From assembly GCF_000241055.1 (NCBI RefSeq), contig NZ_CM001398.1:1719100-1783099 (forward strand): a stretch of 64,000 nt of DNA, read 5' to 3'. The translations under genes and the position numbers were made by a program. The stretch comes from Oenococcus kitaharae DSM 17330. Its GTDB lineage: Bacteria; Bacillota; Bacilli; Lactobacillales; Lactobacillaceae. How positions within the stretch are numbered: the first letter of the stretch is position 1; each line of letters opens with the position of its first letter. Under the pieces are notes generated by a model. It did no database searches. It had not been told where the DNA came from and saw only the letters and a program-made list of their open reading frames with translations. Below are positions 33,162 through 43,586 of the stretch, piece by piece.

Positions 33162-33776
33162 ATGTCACGTTATACCGGACCAAAGTGGCGTTTAAGCCGT
33201 CGTCTTGGCATTTCCCTTTCGGGAACTGGCAAGGAATTGGCAAAACGCCCTTATGCACCTGGCGACCACGGTAATACCGGCCGCCGCCCTAAGTTTTCTG
33301 AATATGCCACGCAATTGCGTGAAAAGCAGAAACTTCGTTTCACCTATGGATTGACTGAGCGTCAATTCCATAATTTGTTCTTAAAAGCCGGCAAGATCCG
33401 TCAGGGCTTGCACGGTACTAATTTCTTAATTTTATTGGAGACACGTTTGGATTCAGTTGTCTACCGTCTTGGTTTAGCAACTACACGTGCTCAGTCACGC
33501 CAGCTTGTCAATCATGGCCATATCCTGGTTGACGGCAAGCGTGTGACGATCCCTTCTTTTGAAGTCAAGCCCGGAGAAATGATTTCCGTTCGCGACCGTT
33601 CCAAGAAGATCACTCCAATTATTAACGCAGTTGAGTCATCTCTGCATAACACACCCTTCGTTGAATTCGATGCTGATAAGCTGGAAGGCAAATTAGTTCG
33701 ATTCCCAGAGCGCGAAGAACTCGGTGCTGATATTAACGAATCTCTGATCGTTGAATATTACAACCGTCTTGGTTAA
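33162..33776 (+). CDS. rpsD: 30S ribosomal protein S4
   Basis: S4, 204 aa: a primary 16S-binding protein that nucleates 30S assembly. It starts [10 protein letters not shown] at 33162 with GGAG before it; the longer frame from 33084 adds 26 untypical residues. The S4 RNA-binding domain (about 95-155, [10 protein letters not shown]) is complete. The N-terminal zinc cysteines found in some S4 proteins are absent, as in other C-minus S4 forms. It is the only plus-strand gene between rRNA and 62 kb, stands alone, and is closed by a strong terminator. Confidence 0.97.
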   Translation: MSRYTGPKWRLSRRLGISLSGTGKELAKRPYAPGDHGNTGRRPKFSEYATQLREKQKLRFTYGLTERQFHNLFLKAGKIRQGLHGTNFLILLETRLDSVVYRLGLATTRAQSRQLVNHGHILVDGKRVTIPSFEVKPGEMISVRDRSKKITPIINAVESSLHNTPFVEFDADKLEGKLVRFPEREELGADINESLIVEYYNRLG

Positions 33777-33780
33777 TTTA

Positions 33781-33812
33781 AAAGACCAGCAATCAGATTG
33801 CTGGTCTTTTTT
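33781..33812 (+). terminator. rpsD terminator
   Basis: AAAGACCAGCAATC / GATTGCTGGTCTTT with a very short loop followed by TTTTTTG on the plus strand. The stem is symmetric and could also work for the opposite strand. Confidence 0.9.
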
Positions 33813-33837
33813 GTATTCAATTGCCTTATGTCGTGAC

Positions 33838-33867
33838 ACAAAAAAAGACCGCATATTCGGTCTTTTT
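33838..33867 (-). terminator. pnuC terminator overlapping its stop codon
   Basis: The minus strand reads AAAAAGACCG, a short loop, CGGTCTTTTTTT. The 5' arm includes the last base pairs of pnuC and its TAA stop. On the plus strand it can also stop transcription leaving rpsD. Confidence 0.8.
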
Positions 33868-34621
33868 AGTTTGCATGGTGAAACCAAGCAATTCGTTTGT
33901 CCAATAAAGCAACTGCATCATTAGCCAAGTAAAGCATATAAGTGAAGAATAGGACTAGAGAAGCATCCCCTTGTGCTGCTGTAATTCCCCACAAAATCAC
34001 TTGTGCCAATCCTTGGATAATCCAAAAATAATAAGATTCTGAGAAACGCAAAGTTGTTAACAAAGCACCCGTGATACCAATAGCAGCCGTGAAAGAATCA
34101 ATCATTGGACGAGGTGTTTTAGTGATATAAATTTCAAAGAAATAAAGCAGAATCCAGGCTGCAATAAAAGAAAATGCAAATAAACGATGCCAATAGGCAG
34201 CTGAATGTTTTTCGCCACGCTGATCAACTTCAGCAATCCGCCGAACTTTCTTTTCCACGTCGATCGCCCAATTAGGCGAAATCAACACTGGAATATCCAG
34301 CAAGACGATGTAAACGGCCTGCAGAATGGCATCCGATGGATTGTGTGCCGCTACAGCCACCACGATATAAATCAGGGCCGAAATTAAGCCGAAGACGCCG
34401 TTTAGCGGACGAGTATTCGTAATTGCCAAGGTGGTTGTAAAACCAAGGATGGCCGCAATAAATGTCCAAATTGCAATCGTACTGAGCGGACTTGTAAAAG
34501 TCTGCCAGGCAATAAATAGATAGCCAAAAATCAAAAGAATATATGAAGACCTTGACCAACCGGACATTTGGTGAATGTACCAGGATGGTTTGAATAGATC
34601 AAAAAAAGTGTGCTGCGTCAT
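33866..34621 (-). CDS. pnuC: nicotinamide riboside/mononucleotide transporter PnuC
   Basis: A 251-aa membrane protein with seven or so helices. The family features are present: aromatic-rich segments YYFWIIQGLAQ and the final LYLANDAVALLDKRIAW. It imports a vitamin B3 nucleoside for NAD synthesis, which makes sense in an organism with few NAD routes. The ATG follows GGAGGAGG. A 12-bp palindrome TTGTGAACACAA (34650-34661) 28 bp upstream may bind a regulator. Confidence 0.9.
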   Translation of the reverse strand: MTQHTFFDLFKPSWYIHQMSGWSRSSYILLIFGYLFIAWQTFTSPLSTIAIWTFIAAILGFTTTLAITNTRPLNGVFGLISALIYIVVAVAAHNPSDAILQAVYIVLLDIPVLISPNWAIDVEKKVRRIAEVDQRGEKHSAAYWHRLFAFSFIAAWILLYFFEIYITKTPRPMIDSFTAAIGITGALLTTLRFSESYYFWIIQGLAQVILWGITAAQGDASLVLFFTYMLYLANDAVALLDKRIAWFHHAN

Positions 34622-34649
34622 AATTTTTTTCCTCCTCCATCAAGCATTT

Positions 34650-34661
34650 TTGTGAACACAA
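34650..34661. promoter_or_regulatory. palindrome upstream of pnuC
   Basis: TTGTGAACACAA has 5-bp perfect arms around two central bases, located between the groEL terminator and the pnuC ribosome binding site. It resembles half-sites of Rex or other NAD-related operators but is shorter than a Rex box. Confidence 0.4.
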
Positions 34662-34677
34662 GATATAAGAATAACAA

Positions 34678-34706
34678 AAAAATCCCGGAACAATCCGGGA
34701 TTTTAT
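34678..34706 (-). terminator. groEL terminator
   Basis: The minus strand forms AAATCCCGGA / TCCGGGATTT with a short loop, followed by TTTTTG. It directly follows groEL. Confidence 0.88.
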
Positions 34707-34719
34707 GTGAAAAATAAGT

Positions 34720-36354
<1,635 letters not shown>

Positions 36355-36630
36355 TTACAAAACCCCCAGAATATCTTTTTCGTGAACGATGAGATAATCT
36401 TCTCCATCGATCGTAACTTGTGAACCGGCGTATTTATCAAACATTACTTTGTCGCCGACTTTGACAGACTTAGGAGCTTCAGTATCCCCAATTCCCGTTT
36501 CAGAAACTGCCACAACAGAACCTGTAACTGGTTTTTCTTTGGCGTTGTTTGCAATTAAAATCCCACCAACCTTTTCTTCTTCGGGCTGGTCAATACTAAG
36601 AACAATTCGATCACCTAATGGTTTAATCAT
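36355..36630 (-). CDS. groS: co-chaperonin GroES
   Basis: A 91-aa lid of the GroEL chamber. It starts MIKPLGDRI at 36630 with AAGGAGG upstream; the longer frame to 36708 is an artefact that would cross the promoter. The mobile loop (about 17-34) and roof residues are as usual. First gene of the groESL operon. Confidence 0.97.
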   Translation of the reverse strand: MIKPLGDRIVLSIDQPEEEKVGGILIANNAKEKPVTGSVVAVSETGIGDTEAPKSVKVGDKVMFDKYAGSQVTIDGEDYLIVHEKDILGVL

Positions 36631-36666
36631 GAATTTAAAAACCTCCTTTAATTTGTTCCGCGTAAA

Positions 36667-36697
36667 ATTATAACGCAATTGGTCAAAAAAGGTCAAA
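36667..36697 (-). promoter_or_regulatory. groESL promoter with CtsR operator
   Basis: TATAAT (36667-36672) stands 18 bp from TTGACC (36691-36696) on the minus strand. On the plus strand 36681-36697 reads GGTCAAA, AAA, GGTCAAA: a perfect CtsR direct repeat that covers the -35. No CIRCE inverted repeat (HrcA site) is seen, so heat-shock control here appears to be CtsR only, as known for Oenococcus oeni. Confidence 0.92.
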
Positions 36698-36732
36698 CTT
36701 TTTGACAAATCCTGACTATTTTAGAAAATAAT

Positions 36733-36758
36733 AAAAAAACGCTTTATTTAGCGCTTTT
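36733..36758 (-). terminator. rex terminator overlapping its stop codon
   Basis: The minus strand reads AAAAGCGC, TAAATAAA loop, GCGTTTTTTT. The stem starts inside the last rex codons and the rex stop codon TAA lies in the loop. Confidence 0.75.
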
Positions 36759-37409
36759 AATGTTCTTAAAATTATCCACAAAATAGATCAAAGTCTGCAT
36801 ACCGGTCGTCAAATCGACATTCTGCACACGGACACTGGATGGTACCGTAATCCGAATCGGTGAGAAGTTCAAAATTCCCTTGATACCAGCTGCAACTAAT
36901 TGATCGGTCACTTCTTGAGCTGCTTTTTCCGGCACTGTCAGAATAGCGATCGTAATATTGTTGGCATGCAGCCGTTCTGCCAATTCTTTAACATGATAAA
37001 CTGGAACCGATTTTCCCATTTCGTTTACCAGCTTGATCGAGCGCTTATCATCGTCAGCATCAAAGCCCATGACGATTTCAATATTGCTGGTATGACTGAA
37101 ATTATTTTTCATCAAAGCCTGGCCTAGATTTCCAACACCAACCACGGCCACTTTGTTCAGCTTATCTTGCGACAATACCTTACTAAAGAAGCTTAAGAGC
37201 GCGCTGACATCGTAACCGAATCCGCGTTTGCCCAAAGCGCCAAAATAAGAGAAGTCGCGGCGAACTGTAGCTGCATCGAACTTAATCGCCTCAGAAATTT
37301 CGCTTGAATTGATCCGCTTGATACCAGCATCATTCAATGTGGATAAATAATAATAATAAATCGGCAAACGTTGTGCAGTCGCCCGCGGTATTTGATTTTC
37401 AGAAGTCAT
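36744..37409 (-). CDS. rex: redox-sensing transcriptional repressor Rex
   Basis: A 221-aa dimeric repressor that senses the NADH/NAD+ ratio. The N-terminal winged helix (about 10-80; [21 protein letters not shown]) is followed by a Rossmann domain with [13 protein letters not shown] release on NADH binding derepresses fermentation genes. It likely controls itself: a Rex-type palindrome (37478-37494) lies just upstream of its promoter. ATG follows AAAGGA. Confidence 0.95.
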   Translation of the reverse strand: MTSENQIPRATAQRLPIYYYYLSTLNDAGIKRINSSEISEAIKFDAATVRRDFSYFGALGKRGFGYDVSALLSFFSKVLSQDKLNKVAVVGVGNLGQALMKNNFSHTSNIEIVMGFDADDDKRSIKLVNEMGKSVPVYHVKELAERLHANNITIAILTVPEKAAQEVTDQLVAAGIKGILNFSPIRITVPSSVRVQNVDLTTGMQTLIYFVDNFKNIKSAK

Positions 37410-37443
37410 ATCCTTTAAAGTCCCCCAGAACCATTTCTATTAC

Positions 37444-37474
37444 ATTGTAAACGAACTAGATAAAAAAATCACAA
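37444..37474 (-). promoter_or_regulatory. rex promoter
   Basis: On the minus strand TTGTGA (37469-37474) and TACAAT (37444-37449) are separated by 19 bp. The spacing is long, so the assignment is tentative. Confidence 0.4.
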
Positions 37475-37477
37475 AAA

Positions 37478-37494
37478 ATGTGAAATAATCACAT
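37478..37494. promoter_or_regulatory. Rex-binding site
   Basis: ATGTGAAATAATCACAT has perfect TGTGA / TCACA arms with an A/T centre and matches the Rex operator pattern (TTGTGAA..TTCACAA) well. It overlaps the tsaD stop codon and lies next to the rex -35. Confidence 0.75.
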
Positions 37495-38523
37495 TCTCGA
37501 AAAATTCAGAGATGGATCCGTATTCAAATCCAGCCCTGAAAAACGGCCGGCTTTAAAATTCAGATATGCGGCTGCACCAATCATCGCCGCATTATCACCT
37601 GCCAGTGAAATCGGCGCCTCTGTCAGTTTCAAATGATAGGTCTGGGCCAGATGCTCAATCGCTGTGCGCAAAGCTAGATTTGCCGCAACACCACCACCTA
37701 GAAGAAGCTGCACGGGTTGAAACACTTGAATTGCGGCTTCGGTTTTTTCAATAATCGCTTCCACAACCGCTTTTTGAAAACTCGCCGCAACATCATTTTT
37801 ATTAATCTGCTCGGAAAGCTGATCAGCATGATGCACATAATTTAAAACAGACGACTTCAAGCCGGAAAAAGAAAAATCAAAGGTGTTTTCCGTGTGTGCG
37901 ATCGGAAAATGAATGTTGGCTTGCCCCTTTGCTGCCATTTCCTGCATTTCTTTGCCGGCAGGATAATTCAGCCCGAGAATGCGGCCCACTTTATCAAAAG
38001 CCTCGCCGGCGGCATCATCTAGAGTTGTGCCGATAATTTGAAAAGAGTTTTCCTTTGCCATCCAAAGCAATTCGGTATGTCCGCCAGAAACCATCACAGC
38101 CATGGCTGGATAACTGGTCGGCTGGACAAAATTAGCTGCGCTGATATGCCCTGCTAAGTGATTAACAGCAATAAAGGGCAGGCCGTGAACCATCGCAAAC
38201 GTTTTACCGGCCATTAAGCCAATCAATAAAGAACCAACCAGCCCAGGGCCGTATGTCGCAGCCACTGCCGATAGTTGTGCAGCCGGATCAGTCACGGATG
38301 CCTCCTGCAGGGCTTCTTTTGTCACACGGTTGATCCACTCCAAATGGTGCCTGCTGGCGACCTCCGGAACAATCCCGCCAAAGCGTTGATGACTGGCAAT
38401 TTGCGTTGCCACAATATTACTGAGAATTTCGTGACCGTTTTTTACAACTGCTGCACTGGTCTCATCCGCCGAAGACTCAAAGGCCAAAATTAAATTATCT
38501 TGTTTTGCTGTCAAAACAGCCAC
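37489..38523 (-). CDS. tsaD: tRNA threonylcarbamoyladenosine transferase TsaD
   Basis: A 344-aa ASKHA-fold enzyme that, with TsaB and TsaE, transfers threonylcarbamoyl to A37 of ANN-decoding tRNAs. The iron/zinc-binding HLAGH motif is at residues 122-126, with GGGVAAN and SLAGDNAAM near the C-terminus. It overlaps rimI by 13 bp. No terminator separates it from rex, whose promoter lies just beyond its stop. Confidence 0.96.
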   Translation of the reverse strand: MAVLTAKQDNLILAFESSADETSAAVVKNGHEILSNIVATQIASHQRFGGIVPEVASRHHLEWINRVTKEALQEASVTDPAAQLSAVAATYGPGLVGSLLIGLMAGKTFAMVHGLPFIAVNHLAGHISAANFVQPTSYPAMAVMVSGGHTELLWMAKENSFQIIGTTLDDAAGEAFDKVGRILGLNYPAGKEMQEMAAKGQANIHFPIAHTENTFDFSFSGLKSSVLNYVHHADQLSEQINKNDVAASFQKAVVEAIIEKTEAAIQVFQPVQLLLGGGVAANLALRTAIEHLAQTYHLKLTEAPISLAGDNAAMIGAAAYLNFKAGRFSGLDLNTDPSLNFSRM

Positions 38524-39047
38524 TCCATTTCTATTGCATCTTCGTGATCATCATTATAGTAACCAATCAATTCCGATTTTTTCTTAAAACCAATTTTTTC
38601 ATATAAACGGCGTGCATGTGCGTTAGACCGGCGTACTTCCAGCGTGAGGCGCTGCAAATGATTTAGTTGGGCGATTTTCCCAGCATAGTTCAGCAAGTAA
38701 CTGCCTAACCCTTTGCTTTGCCATATTGGCAGCACAGCAATATTTGTAATATGCAAGTCCTTGCTGTTGCGGCGATATGTCAATCCAATAAATGCAATCG
38801 CCTGTCCCTCGACACTGGCCGAAAGATATAAATTGTGCCGGCCGTAAGCAATCTCAGTCACAAAAGCCAATTGATTCCAGGGAGCTAGTCCAGTATAAAC
38901 AGCTTCCTCAATAGCAACAAGTTTTTTGCTGTCCTCTAGGTCCGCCTGTCGAATCAACACTTTTTTTCCGGCAATCGAAATCTCATGCTCAGTAAATCCT
39001 TCGATTTTTTTAGACTTCAGAAACATATTTGGCGTAGTCTCCATCAC
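38511..39047 (-). CDS. rimI: ribosomal protein S18 alanine N-acetyltransferase-like GNAT protein
   Basis: A GNAT acetyltransferase of up to 178 aa. The acetyl-CoA loop is seen as [12 protein letters not shown], followed by [19 protein letters not shown], typical of RimI. The position between tsaB and tsaD is conserved in Bacilli. The domain proper starts near residue 28, so the true start may be ATG at 39026 or a GTG near 38966; the given start overlaps tsaB by 38 bp. Confidence 0.88.
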   Translation of the reverse strand: MMETTPNMFLKSKKIEGFTEHEISIAGKKVLIRQADLEDSKKLVAIEEAVYTGLAPWNQLAFVTEIAYGRHNLYLSASVEGQAIAFIGLTYRRNSKDLHITNIAVLPIWQSKGLGSYLLNYAGKIAQLNHLQRLTLEVRRSNAHARRLYEKIGFKKKSELIGYYNDDHEDAIEMEWLF

Positions 39048-39744
39048 CGGCGTCCGGATGTTTTTTCAGCCAAGCCATTTCAGCAGCCGTCTTGCGCAAA
39101 TAACGCGGCGCAAAACTATCAGCATCAGCCCTTGCGGCTGATAAGCCTTGCTGTGCTAATAATTTGGCATCAATGAGTTTTTCTGATGGCTGTTCGATAA
39201 ACTTCAATCCTGCTGTTTGGATTTCCGCTTTAAAATCATCACCTGTCCCCTGTTCGAAGACAAAAATACTGTTTTTCGGAGCTTTGGACAAAAAATCTGC
39301 AAATGGCCAATGCCCTTCATCATCCAAAGGCTTCCCTGGGCGGCAAATAGCAGCAAAAACATTGTGGTTGCGGGCATTGATCATCGGCAGATAGCTAGTT
39401 GTATTGGGATCGGCGGCCGATAAGCGTGCACTAAGGGCAATCATTTCCAGCGTTGATACAGGAACTAATTCAGCAAATGTCTGGCCGGCGATCATTTTGG
39501 CCACGGCCGCGCCTATTCGAAGGCCTGTAAAAGATCCTGGCCCGGCCGTCAATGCAATCCTGTCCAATTGGTCAAAGGACCAGCCGGCTTTTGTCATCAA
39601 TGCCTGAATAGCTGGCAGAATTTTCATTGAATGCGTGCGCGCTTCGTCTTTTGTGTGTTCGTGTGCAAAAAAAAGGCCGGTCGAAGAATCTAACAGGCCA
39701 ACATTTAAACTTGATCCACTTGTATCAATCGATAAAATCTTCAT
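39010..39744 (-). CDS. tsaB: tRNA threonylcarbamoyladenosine biosynthesis protein TsaB
   Basis: A 244-aa ASKHA paralogue of TsaD and structural partner for t6A formation. The N-terminal DTSGSSLNVGL and the GPGSFTGLRIG segment are diagnostic. Its ATG overlaps the galE stop (TAATG), so it is coupled to galE. The rest of the t6A set (tsaC, tsaE) is not in the window. Confidence 0.94.
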   Translation of the reverse strand: MKILSIDTSGSSLNVGLLDSSTGLFFAHEHTKDEARTHSMKILPAIQALMTKAGWSFDQLDRIALTAGPGSFTGLRIGAAVAKMIAGQTFAELVPVSTLEMIALSARLSAADPNTTSYLPMINARNHNVFAAICRPGKPLDDEGHWPFADFLSKAPKNSIFVFEQGTGDDFKAEIQTAGLKFIEQPSEKLIDAKLLAQQGLSAARADADSFAPRYLRKTAAEMAWLKKHPDAGDGDYAKYVSEV

Positions 39745-40739
39745 TATTTTTGATCATCGTAGCCGTTAGGATGCTTTGTCATCCAATTCCAGGCCGTTTT
39801 CATTTCGTCTTCCACATTACTGAGTTTAGGATCCCAACCCAGCACTTCCTTGGCCTTTTTAGGACTGGCAACAAGAGCATCCGGATCACCAGCGCGGCGA
39901 GGGCCGACTTCGACTTTAAAATCAACACCAGTAATTTTTTTAGCAGCATCGATCAGCTGCTTGTTTGACATCCCCTGCTCAGTACCCAGGTTGAAACGAT
40001 TAGATTTGTTTTCCCGCTGCAGATAGCCTAAAGCCAGGACGTGGGCATCTGCTAGATCAACAACATGGACATAATCGCGCACGTTGGTGCCGTCAGGCGT
40101 ATTATAATCATCCCCAAAGATGACCATTTTATCTTTTTTGCCTTGAGCTGTCTTTAAAATATTAGGAATCATGTGGCTTTCGGGATTATGGTCTTCTCCG
40201 ATCGAACCATCTGGTTTGGCACCGGCAACATTGAAATAACGCAGTGCAACCCCTTTGATACCGTAGGCTTGATCGCACCAACCCATGATTTCTTCCATCT
40301 GCAGTTTTGTCAGACCATAAGGGTTAATCGGTTTTTGCGGTTCCTCTTCAGTGATTGGATTATGCTCAGGCACGCCATAAGTAGCAGCAGAGGACGAGAA
40401 AACGATCTTTTTAACATCATGGTCACGCATTGCTTCCAGCAAAGAAATCACACCATATGTATTATTGTCAAAGTAAAAAAGTGGTTTTGCCATTGATTCG
40501 CCAACTTGTGTCAAAGCGGCGAAGTGTACAACAGCATCGAAATTATTCTCATCAAAAATCTTTTTCATGGCCGCTTTGTCCCGCACATCAGCCTCATAAA
40601 AGGGCACTTGCGCAGGCACAGCAGCGCGGTGGCCAGTCCAAAGATTGTCAACAACCGTCACCTGATCGCCGTGAGCCAGCAATCTATCGACTGTATGCGA
40701 TCCAATATAACCAGCACCACCCGTTACTAAAACATTCAT
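39744..40739 (-). CDS. galE: UDP-glucose 4-epimerase
   Basis: A 331-aa NAD-dependent short-chain epimerase linking UDP-glucose and UDP-galactose, for galactose use and cell-surface sugars. The NAD fingerprint GGAGYIGS is at residues 7-14, the catalytic SSAATYG and YGLTK motifs are intact, and length is typical. ATG follows AGGAGG. It heads the galE-tsaB-rimI-tsaD run without other gal genes nearby, so a housekeeping role in exopolysaccharide or wall-sugar supply is likely (inference). Confidence 0.93.
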   Translation of the reverse strand: MNVLVTGGAGYIGSHTVDRLLAHGDQVTVVDNLWTGHRAAVPAQVPFYEADVRDKAAMKKIFDENNFDAVVHFAALTQVGESMAKPLFYFDNNTYGVISLLEAMRDHDVKKIVFSSSAATYGVPEHNPITEEEPQKPINPYGLTKLQMEEIMGWCDQAYGIKGVALRYFNVAGAKPDGSIGEDHNPESHMIPNILKTAQGKKDKMVIFGDDYNTPDGTNVRDYVHVVDLADAHVLALGYLQRENKSNRFNLGTEQGMSNKQLIDAAKKITGVDFKVEVGPRRAGDPDALVASPKKAKEVLGWDPKLSNVEDEMKTAWNWMTKHPNGYDDQK

Positions 40740-40791
40740 GTGAACCTCCTATTATCTTCCAAATCTCTCCTTGACAATATTATCACTTGCA

Positions 40792-41532
40792 TTACCGCCA
40801 CTCAATTTCTGCAGTTGCATTAATGACAGAATCATCAGAAATTTCGTGAATACTTGTCAAAGGGTTAACAAATTGCGTTTTAGAAGCCACGGTCTGACCC
40901 TCTAAAATCTCCTTCGTGTATTTAACAATAATGCGCTTGGCCTCGTGATGCAGCAAAAAATCCTCTTTAATCGGCAGCAAAAAATACTTCAGATAATTTG
41001 AATTGTTCACATGCTGATTCGTATCGATATCAAAGTAAGTGCTCTTGACCTCTTCAACGGCAATAGCACTGCCGGTAAAAGTGCGATCCAGCAAATTCGG
41101 GCTCGGCAGTTTTTCCAGATGCTCGACACTCTGCCCATTCAGCGGATCGACAAATTCATTTAGCAGCGAAACAAGACGCCGGCGTTTTAAATTAATCATG
41201 GCCCACAAGGAATCAATATGAATTAAAAGATTGCCATCGGCATCATAAAAATCAAAAACACGCAGTGCAAAGAATTGATTGCGTTTTTTCGGATCAGTCG
41301 TCAAACGAATTTTTTCGCCAGAATCCGGCCGGCGGTTAATTTGAATATCATACTGCAGCAAGACCCAACCGCGGTCAATTGCATGCAGCTCTTTCATACC
41401 AATCCCCATTTCAGCCGTCTGTTGGATGCTGCTAGCTATAGCCAATTCAGCAATCATAGGGATGGACAATTTAGCCGTTCGGTCGCAAAAGAAATCTTTA
41501 ATATATAAATCTTCGGAATAAATTTTAGACAT
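40792..41532 (-). CDS. acyl-ACP thioesterase (FatA/PF01643 type)
   Basis: A 246-aa double hot-dog thioesterase that hydrolyses acyl-ACP to free fatty acid. The catalytic-type segment DIDTNQHVNNSNYLKYF is in the second repeat, and the first repeat has the N-terminal YIKDFFCDRTAKLSI. Such genes are common next to rsmI in lactobacilli. Its start overlaps the rsmI stop (TAATG). The chain-length specificity is not readable. Confidence 0.88.
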   Translation of the reverse strand: MSKIYSEDLYIKDFFCDRTAKLSIPMIAELAIASSIQQTAEMGIGMKELHAIDRGWVLLQYDIQINRRPDSGEKIRLTTDPKKRNQFFALRVFDFYDADGNLLIHIDSLWAMINLKRRRLVSLLNEFVDPLNGQSVEHLEKLPSPNLLDRTFTGSAIAVEEVKSTYFDIDTNQHVNNSNYLKYFLLPIKEDFLLHHEAKRIIVKYTKEILEGQTVASKTQFVNPLTSIHEISDDSVINATAEIEWR

Positions 41533-42386
41533 TAGTTCTCCTTATGATAAATATCGTAAACCTGTGCACGATGCAGGCCGCTAGCCTTAGCCAAAGCTTT
41601 GATTGCGTCGATGGCCTTTTCACCATGGTCAATACGCCGCTGGACAGCTTCTTTGATACTAGCCTCAGATAACGTATTTTCCTGAGGGACGGGGTGCAGT
41701 AAGATCACAAATTCCCCGCGCGGCTCATTTTCTGCCACAAAATCCAAGGCCTGAGCAAGGCTGCCGCGAAAATAAGATTCGAATTTCTTGGTAAGTTCGC
41801 GGGCCAGAACAACTTGTGCCTGCTCGGAAAATTGTTCCTGCATCGCCGATAATGTCTTTTGAATACGATAAGGCGATTCGTAGAAAATCAATGTCGCATC
41901 CACATTCTGCCAAGCTGATAATAATTGCTGCTGTTCACTGCTCTTTTTGGGCAAAAAACCAATAAAGGCAAAACGTTCAGCCGGCAAACCGCTGGCAATT
42001 AAAGCTGTCATACCTGCAGTTGGGCCAGGCAGGCTGATCACGTCAATGCCGGCCTTAATTGCTGCTAGAACCAATTCGTGGCCAGGATCCGAAATAGACG
42101 GCATGCCGGCATCGGAAATTTGTGCAATAGTCGTACCTGCTTTTAATTTTTCAATCAGTTCCGGTACCCGTTGAGCATAATTATGTTCATGGAGGCTGAT
42201 GAGAGGCTTTTTAATCTGAAAATGCTGCAGCAAAATCCCGGAATGCCGTGTATCTTCAGCCGCGATCAAATCGACTTCTTTTAAAACAGATAATGCCCTG
42301 AGCGTAATATCTGCCAAATTGCCGATTGGCGTCGGGACAAGATAAAGTTTGCCATATTTACTTGTCTGAAAACTTTTTTGTTCCAT
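41532..42386 (-). CDS. rsmI: 16S rRNA (cytidine-1402-2'-O)-methyltransferase
   Basis: A 284-aa SAM-dependent methyltransferase of the tetrapyrrole-methylase fold that modifies C1402 in the ribosomal P site. Motifs LYLVPTPIGNLADIT, AAEDTRHSG and ISDAGMPSISDPG are intact. Start: ATG at 42386 with AAGGAT 5 bases upstream; a GTG three bases before is possible. It overlaps the end of holB by about 29 bp, where ricT and yabA stand in many relatives. Confidence 0.95.
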   Translation of the reverse strand: MEQKSFQTSKYGKLYLVPTPIGNLADITLRALSVLKEVDLIAAEDTRHSGILLQHFQIKKPLISLHEHNYAQRVPELIEKLKAGTTIAQISDAGMPSISDPGHELVLAAIKAGIDVISLPGPTAGMTALIASGLPAERFAFIGFLPKKSSEQQQLLSAWQNVDATLIFYESPYRIQKTLSAMQEQFSEQAQVVLARELTKKFESYFRGSLAQALDFVAENEPRGEFVILLHPVPQENTLSEASIKEAVQRRIDHGEKAIDAIKALAKASGLHRAQVYDIYHKEN

Positions 42387-43260
42387 CACTTATCCTTAAT
42401 GCTTCAAGTACAAAAGTCTCTAAAATCACCTGCCAGGCAACATTGAATCGCTGCCGGGACGAGATGTCCAGCCAGCAAGCCAATATATCAGCGGTTTTCG
42501 TATCCTTTTGCTGCTTTAAAACATGGCTGAGACCGTAACTGACCCCAGCAGCAAACAAACGCTGATGATCAATCGTGTCGGCAAAGGCGATTAAATCCGT
42601 TTGAACAAAAGCAAAAGCCCGGTAATCACCCGTCAGTATCATTGACAACCATTTATCGATCGCATTTTTAAGGTTAATCGCAAAGCCAGCCAATAAAAAG
42701 GTCTGTGCTTCTTCTAAAGAAGTGCTGACAGCGCTGACAAAAGCGGCATCTTCTTGCGATAACCCATCGGCCACGAGCCGTGATTGCACTTCTCGACCGA
42801 AAGTTTTCGGCATCTGGATCAGCTGTACACGCGATAAAATAGTCGGCAGAATCTGATTAAAAACAGCTGCCTGAAAAAAGAAATATTGATTGTCAAAAGG
42901 CTCTTCAATCAATTTTAAAATTGAATTTGCAGCGGCATCGGTCATTTGATCCGCGTGATCAATCACTGCAATTCGAGCTTGTGATGATTTTTCGGAGAAG
43001 AAAATCTGCAACTCGCGCATCTGATCGACCGAAAGCGTTTTTTTGCCCGTCAAAAGATCTACCTGCATCAATTGGCCATTCTCAAAAACGTTCTCTGAGG
43101 AGTTTTCGTGGAGGATCCGAGCAGCAAGGGCTGCGATGAAATTATGTATTTGGTCTTGGCTTTGACCAAGAAAAAGGTAAGCATGCGAGAGCTTACCGGC
43201 ATCGATTAATTGAAGAAAATGATCTTGCAACGAATTCACTTTTAAGGTCATGGCCGACAT
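42358..43260 (-). CDS. holB: DNA polymerase III delta' subunit
   Basis: A 300-aa clamp-loader subunit that with DnaX and HolA loads the sliding clamp. The SHAYLF start, the DHADQMTDAAANSILKLIEEP segment and ILSRVQ (the SRC-motif position) identify it. The four-cysteine zinc module normally following the first helix is missing; the only Cys is near the C-terminus. The nucleotide loop is degenerate, as usual in delta'. It overlaps both neighbours, darA (1 bp) and rsmI. Confidence 0.93.
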   Translation of the reverse strand: MSAMTLKVNSLQDHFLQLIDAGKLSHAYLFLGQSQDQIHNFIAALAARILHENSSENVFENGQLMQVDLLTGKKTLSVDQMRELQIFFSEKSSQARIAVIDHADQMTDAAANSILKLIEEPFDNQYFFFQAAVFNQILPTILSRVQLIQMPKTFGREVQSRLVADGLSQEDAAFVSAVSTSLEEAQTFLLAGFAINLKNAIDKWLSMILTGDYRAFAFVQTDLIAFADTIDHQRLFAAGVSYGLSHVLKQQKDTKTADILACWLDISSRQRFNVAWQVILETFVLEALRISDGTKKFSDK

Positions 43261-43586
43261 TAAAAGTGTTGAAAATCCTCGACGGCTTGTACGATAATAG
43301 TCGCACCGCCAATCTCTACCTCAATAGGCTCGCCGATTGTGTCCAAACTCATATCCAAGCCAACTGGTGGTGTGACAAACTGTTTTCGCGTCTTGGAATG
43401 TTCTTTGATCACATCAATTGTCTTATTGACATCTTCGTCACTGACAGCAATCAAAAAAGTCGAGTTGCCAGACCGCAAAAATCCCCCGGCTGAGGCCAAA
43501 CGCGTTGCTCGAATATTATTTTCCACTAAGGCATTGGCAACTGAAGAAGCGTCTTTGTCCTGTACAATTGCAGTAATAAGTTTCAT
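43260..43586 (-). CDS. darA: cyclic-di-AMP receptor (DarA/PstA, PII-like)
   Basis: A 108-aa trimeric PII-like protein that binds c-di-AMP. The sequence has the family's start MKLITAIVQDKD, the TRLASAGGFLRSGNSTF segment and a C-terminal IVQAVEDF. The downstream target is unknown even in model species. The order tmk-darA-holB is conserved in Bacilli. It suggests c-di-AMP signalling, which governs potassium and osmotic balance. Confidence 0.95.
   Translation of the reverse strand: MKLITAIVQDKDASSVANALVENNIRATRLASAGGFLRSGNSTFLIAVSDEDVNKTIDVIKEHSKTRKQFVTPPVGLDMSLDTIGEPIEVEIGGATIIVQAVEDFQHF

Noticed and set aside
36631-36708. Longer groES start at 36708
   Set aside because: It would translate through the -10 box and leader; ATG 36630 has AAGGAGG.
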